The notes beneath the pieces were generated by a model, which was given only the letters and a program-made list of their open reading frames with translations, was not told the DNA's origin and searched no databases. A DNA stretch of 17,893 nt, from NCBI GenBank assembly GCA_002315685.1, contig DCHX01000037.1, forward strand, positions 1 to 17,893. Reading direction: 5' to 3'. Positions 15,395 through 17,893 of the stretch are shown piece after piece. This DNA comes from Ruminococcaceae bacterium UBA1741. Its GTDB lineage: Bacteria; Bacillota; Clostridia; Oscillospirales; Acutalibacteraceae. The position numbers and the translations under genes are program-made. Positions within the stretch are counted from its first letter, which is position 1; each line of letters opens with the position of its first letter.

Positions 15395-16487
15395 TAGAGG
15401 ATACCTCTAACTTCATATCGCCTTTTTTAATTAGTTTCAGTTTTCTCATAGCCTCGGCTATTCCGAGAGAAACAATAGCAGGCAAAACAAATTGCATAGC
15501 AATAATCTCAATGATTACAACAGTCGGCTTTGTTCCTGCTTCAATCATTGAGCTATAACTCATAAATTGACCTACAAGACCGGCAGAGCCCATACCCGAA
15601 CCGATAGGGTTGCTGACCATTTTAAGCAAAGCGGACGATATTGGTCCTAAAATAATACTTGATAGTATTGACGGCACCCAAATAAGCGGATTTTTTACAA
15701 TATTCGGAACTTGAAGCATAGAAGTGCCTATTCCCTGCGCTATAAGACCGCCGACTTTGTTTTCACGATAACTAATAACCGCAAAACCAACCATATTACA
15801 ACAACAACCGATTGTCGCTGCACCTGCTGCAAGACCGGTTAAATTCATAGAAATACCGATAGCCGCCGACGAAATCGGTAAAGTAAGCAAAATACCCATA
15901 ATAGCAGAAACTATCATGCCGCCGATTATAGGGCTTTTGTCAACATTAACATTAACGAGTTCTCCTATCCATTTCATAGCAAATGAAATATAAGGACCTA
16001 CAAAATATCCTGCAAAAGAACCGGATAATATACAAGCAAGAGGAGTTAAAATAATATCAAGCCCCGTTTTCCCTGAAACCAATCTTCCGATTTCAATAGC
16101 AATATATGCCGCAATAAAAGCGCCAAGCGGTTCCCCGGGAGATTTTACAACAAAAACATCAACAGCGGTTTTGATTGCTTTTCCGTCAGCATCAAGCAAA
16201 AAAGCGTGAACTAAACTCGGAAATGCACCAATCATACCTGCGACTGCGGCAGAAACGGAAGTAAGCGGGGACGATCTAAGTTTAACCGCAACGCCGACAC
16301 CGATGCCTGCACCGGTAATTGTTTTTGCAACATTACCGAAATTCATTAAAATATTTCCAATAGAATTATTTCCTATAATTGTGGCAATTTGACAAATAAT
16401 TGTGCCGATAATAAGTGTAGAAAACAAGCCGAGTGCCATTCCCGAAAGTCCGTCAATAAACAAACGATTTAGATATTTTTTAATCAT
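15387..16487 (-). CDS. PTS EIIC-like membrane transporter (PTS_EIIC_2 family), orphan
   Basis: A 366-residue membrane protein with about nine to ten hydrophobic segments rich in Gly, Ala and Ile. The pattern MIKKYLNRLFIDGLSGMALG, SPLTSVSAAVAGMIGAFPS, then SPGEPLGAFIAAYIAIEIGR and SAAIGISMNLTGLAAGAAT fits the PTS_EIIC_2 family, proteins related to phosphotransferase sugar permeases but usually found without EIIA or EIIB. None is seen nearby. The substrate is unknown; the downstream B6 kinase hints at a vitamer but this is speculative. AGGGA precedes the ATG, and the gene has its own promoter. Its 3' end forms the hairpin that covers the nth start. Confidence 0.8.
   Translation of the reverse strand: MIKKYLNRLFIDGLSGMALGLFSTLIIGTIICQIATIIGNNSIGNILMNFGNVAKTITGAGIGVGVAVKLRSSPLTSVSAAVAGMIGAFPSLVHAFLLDADGKAIKTAVDVFVVKSPGEPLGAFIAAYIAIEIGRLVSGKTGLDIILTPLACILSGSFAGYFVGPYISFAMKWIGELVNVNVDKSPIIGGMIVSAIMGILLTLPISSAAIGISMNLTGLAAGAATIGCCCNMVGFAVISYRENKVGGLIAQGIGTSMLQVPNIVKNPLIWVPSILSSIILGPISSALLKMVSNPIGSGMGSAGLVGQFMSYSSMIEAGTKPTVVIIEIIAMQFVLPAIVSLGIAEAMRKLKLIKKGDMKLEVSSNA
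15394..15410 (-). promoter_or_regulatory. Hairpin sequestering the nth ribosome binding site
   Basis: On the minus strand UUAGAGG and CCUCUAA form a perfect seven-bp stem with a three-base loop. The left arm contains the nth Shine-Dalgarno AGAGG and the right arm ends on the A of the nth AUG. Ribosomes finishing the EIIC-like gene would open it. Confidence 0.7.
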
Positions 16488-16522
16488 TATATTCCCTGCC
16501 TTGATTAAAATTATTAAAAAAT

Positions 16523-16551
16523 ATTATACATTATTTAAATGCTATATTCAA
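16523..16551 (-). promoter_or_regulatory. Promoter of the EIIC-nth-kinase operon
   Basis: On the minus strand: TTGAAT (16551-16546), 17-base spacer, TATAAT (16528-16523), about 35 bases before the ATG of the EIIC-like gene. Confidence 0.8.
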
Positions 16552-16600
16552 GAATTTTTTACATAGAATTTACAAAGTTTATAAATAACAAAACTTTATA

Positions 16601-16629
16601 TTGACTTTTGCGGTTTTATAAATTACAAT
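16601..16629 (+). promoter_or_regulatory. Promoter of tRNA-Leu
   Basis: TTGACT (16601-16606), 17-base spacer, TACAAT (16624-16629), ending 11 bases before the mature tRNA 5' end. Confidence 0.85.
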
Positions 16630-16640
16630 AAATAAGTCGC

Positions 16641-16724
16641 GCGGGTGTGGCGGAATTGGCAGACGTGCTAGCCTTAGGAGCTAGTGTCTTCGATGTGCAG
16701 GTTCAAGTCCTGTCACCCGCACCA
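16641..16724 (+). tRNA. tRNA-Leu (anticodon TAG)
   Basis: An 84-nt class II tRNA with encoded CCA. Acceptor arms GCGGGTG (16641-16647) and CACCCGC (16714-16720) pair perfectly, followed by discriminator A and CCA. The anticodon stem CTAGC/GCTAG encloses loop CTTAGGA with anticodon TAG, reading CUN leucine codons. The long variable arm and the TTCAAGT T-loop fit leucine; serine is excluded by the anticodon. Confidence 0.96.
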
Positions 16725-16726
16725 TG

Positions 16727-16770
16727 ATGACGGTTGAAATAGGATTTAGTCCTACTTCAACCGTCATTTT
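16727..16770 (+). terminator. Terminator of tRNA-Leu
   Basis: An 18-bp stem with one mismatch (16727-16744 with 16750-16767), loop TTTAG, followed by TTTTCTTT. It begins two bases after the tRNA CCA and ends just before the stop codon of the recombinase gene on the other strand. Confidence 0.88.
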
Positions 16771-16772
16771 CT

Positions 16773-17893
16773 TTATGTCGGTGTGCCCAAAGCGGCGGTC
16801 ATTGCCTTTGCTTCGGTCAAGTTTGATGCAGTCGGCAGTACATAGTTCGACGGTACCTCAAATTTACCTATTACATTATAATAGATTTCGATTTTCTGTG
16901 TCGTAATGCCGTTTTCCTCTTTTCGATGATGAACGACGATTTTATCAATGAAATTGCGTACAACCTCTGCGGTGAGCTTTTCAAGATGAGTAGTTTTCTC
17001 AACAATATCAAGAAACATTTTTGTGGTGTCGATTTCTCGTGTCTCACTTTTTATTTGTTCAGAGAGAAGTTCAATCTTCTTTTTGTTTTCCTCCTGCTCG
17101 GCTTCGTATGCCTTTGACATCTTGGAAAACCGTTCTTCCGAAAGATTACCCTTAATTTTATCCTCGTAGATGTTGCCGAACAGCTTATCAATTTCGTCAT
17201 TTCTCTTGAATAGCCGTGCAATCTCCGCCTCAGTGGCTTTCAAGGTGTTTTGAAACTCCAAACCGCTGTTGCGTTCAAGAATACTCACAAATTCATCCCG
17301 ATACTGATTGGAAAATGCAATCAGACGGTTAATATCGGTCAGCACCAATTCTTCAAGAAAATTCACACGAATATAGTGTGTTGTCGGGCAGGTCTTGTTT
17401 CGACTATTGTAATTTGAACAACTGAAAAACTGAATATCATGATTTCCTTGATTAAAGTGAAAATGAAGATTTGCTCCGCAGTCCGAACACACAAGCAATC
17501 CCGAAAACATATGATGCTCGGCATCCTTTCGTTTCTTGTTATGAATTCTTCCTCTGCGGTTTTGCACCTTTTCAAAGGTTTCACGCTCAACAATCGGCTC
17601 GTTGACATTTTCAAATATTGCCCAGCTTTCCTTGTCGTTCGGACGACGTTTCTTATTCTTATAGGACTTTGAATAGGTCTTAAAGTTAATAATATCGCCA
17701 CAATATTCCTGTTGGGCAAGTATTTTTGAAACTGTTGAGCTTCGCCAATTATATTTATCGCTCGAAATAAATCCGCTTACCTTGTATCCGTTTTCTTTGG
17801 CATAGGCGTTAGGTGTCAAAACTTGCTCCTTTTGCAAAATACCGCCGATTTGTTCCGTACCTTTGCCGGATAAATACAAGCTGAAAATACGCC
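16773..17893 (-). CDS. Large serine recombinase, C-terminal part (runs off the window)
   Basis: The reading frame is open to the right edge; the in-window 372 residues lack the N-terminal resolvase catalytic domain. What is present: the end of the recombinase DNA-binding domain (IFSLYLSGKGTEQIGGILQ, then NWRSSTVSKILAQQEYCGD), a zinc ribbon (CSDC and C..x9..C, located at about residues 135-168), a long coiled coil (about 190-290) and a C-terminal DIYYN/IGKFEVP-like tail typical of DUF4368-bearing recombinases of Tn4451-like and clostridial integrative elements. These enzymes cut and join attachment sites to insert or excise the element. Base composition is visibly richer in G and C than in the neighbouring operon, which fits transfer. 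Its stop lies 49 bases from the tRNA-Leu 3' end. Confidence 0.9.
   Translation of the reverse strand, partial: RIFSLYLSGKGTEQIGGILQKEQVLTPNAYAKENGYKVSGFISSDKYNWRSSTVSKILAQQEYCGDIINFKTYSKSYKNKKRRPNDKESWAIFENVNEPIVERETFEKVQNRRGRIHNKKRKDAEHHMFSGLLVCSDCGANLHFHFNQGNHDIQFFSCSNYNSRNKTCPTTHYIRVNFLEELVLTDINRLIAFSNQYRDEFVSILERNSGLEFQNTLKATEAEIARLFKRNDEIDKLFGNIYEDKIKGNLSEERFSKMSKAYEAEQEENKKKIELLSEQIKSETREIDTTKMFLDIVEKTTHLEKLTAEVVRNFIDKIVVHHRKEENGITTQKIEIYYNVIGKFEVPSNYVLPTASNLTEAKAMTAALGTPT

Noticed and set aside
16725..16772. attL core duplicated from the tRNA 3' end
   Set aside because: The hairpin after the tRNA is explained as its terminator and contains no copy of the tRNA 3' sequence.

Overview
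The window looks like a low-GC, Gram-positive anaerobe of the Clostridia, probably an Oscillospiraceae-like gut lineage. The evidence is a 56-residue clostridial 2[4Fe-4S] ferredoxin, a holB-ricT gene pair, a sortase-type surface protein with an SPKTG signal, InlB-like B-repeats and a large serine recombinase. This placement is inferred from gene content and style; there is no rRNA to confirm it.

Left edge (1-1536, minus strand): a tightly packed TetR / CPBP membrane protease / GNAT acetyltransferase operon. Its near-consensus promoter carries two copies of a GTAACC-GGTTAC type palindrome, so it is probably autoregulated. Next (1615-7650, plus strand) is the most unusual part: a three-gene cassette read from its own extended -10 promoter and closed by a strong hairpin. 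It encodes a small pseudopilin (163 aa), a giant pseudopilin (904 aa) and an 892-aa protein. The last has a prepilin-like N-terminus without Glu5, an InlB-like repeat, three tandem ~75-aa repeats and a C-terminal Hint (hedgehog/intein) domain. The size and Glu5 pattern recalls the GspI/J/K or PilW/PilX tip complex, with very large exposed heads. No pilus motor, platform or prepilin peptidase gene is in the window.

Next (7731-9169, minus strand) come an SSAT-like polyamine/thialysine acetyltransferase and a small cell-wall-anchored protein with two degenerate B-repeats. A housekeeping run follows on the plus strand (9196-13841): prfC, trpS, holB, ricT, then a 2[4Fe-4S] ferredoxin with its own promoter, ending at a bidirectional terminator. 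Facing it on the minus strand (13905-16551) is an operon of an orphan EIIC-like membrane protein, nth and a pyridoxine/pyridoxamine kinase. A hairpin at the EIIC/nth overlap hides the nth ribosome binding site.

The right end holds a tRNA-Leu(TAG) with its promoter and terminator, then the 3' three-quarters of a large serine recombinase running off the window, which marks a likely mobile element beside the tRNA. After start codons are corrected no gene-free stretch exceeds about 230 bases; the longest (1469-1693) holds the divergent tetR and pilin-cassette promoters.
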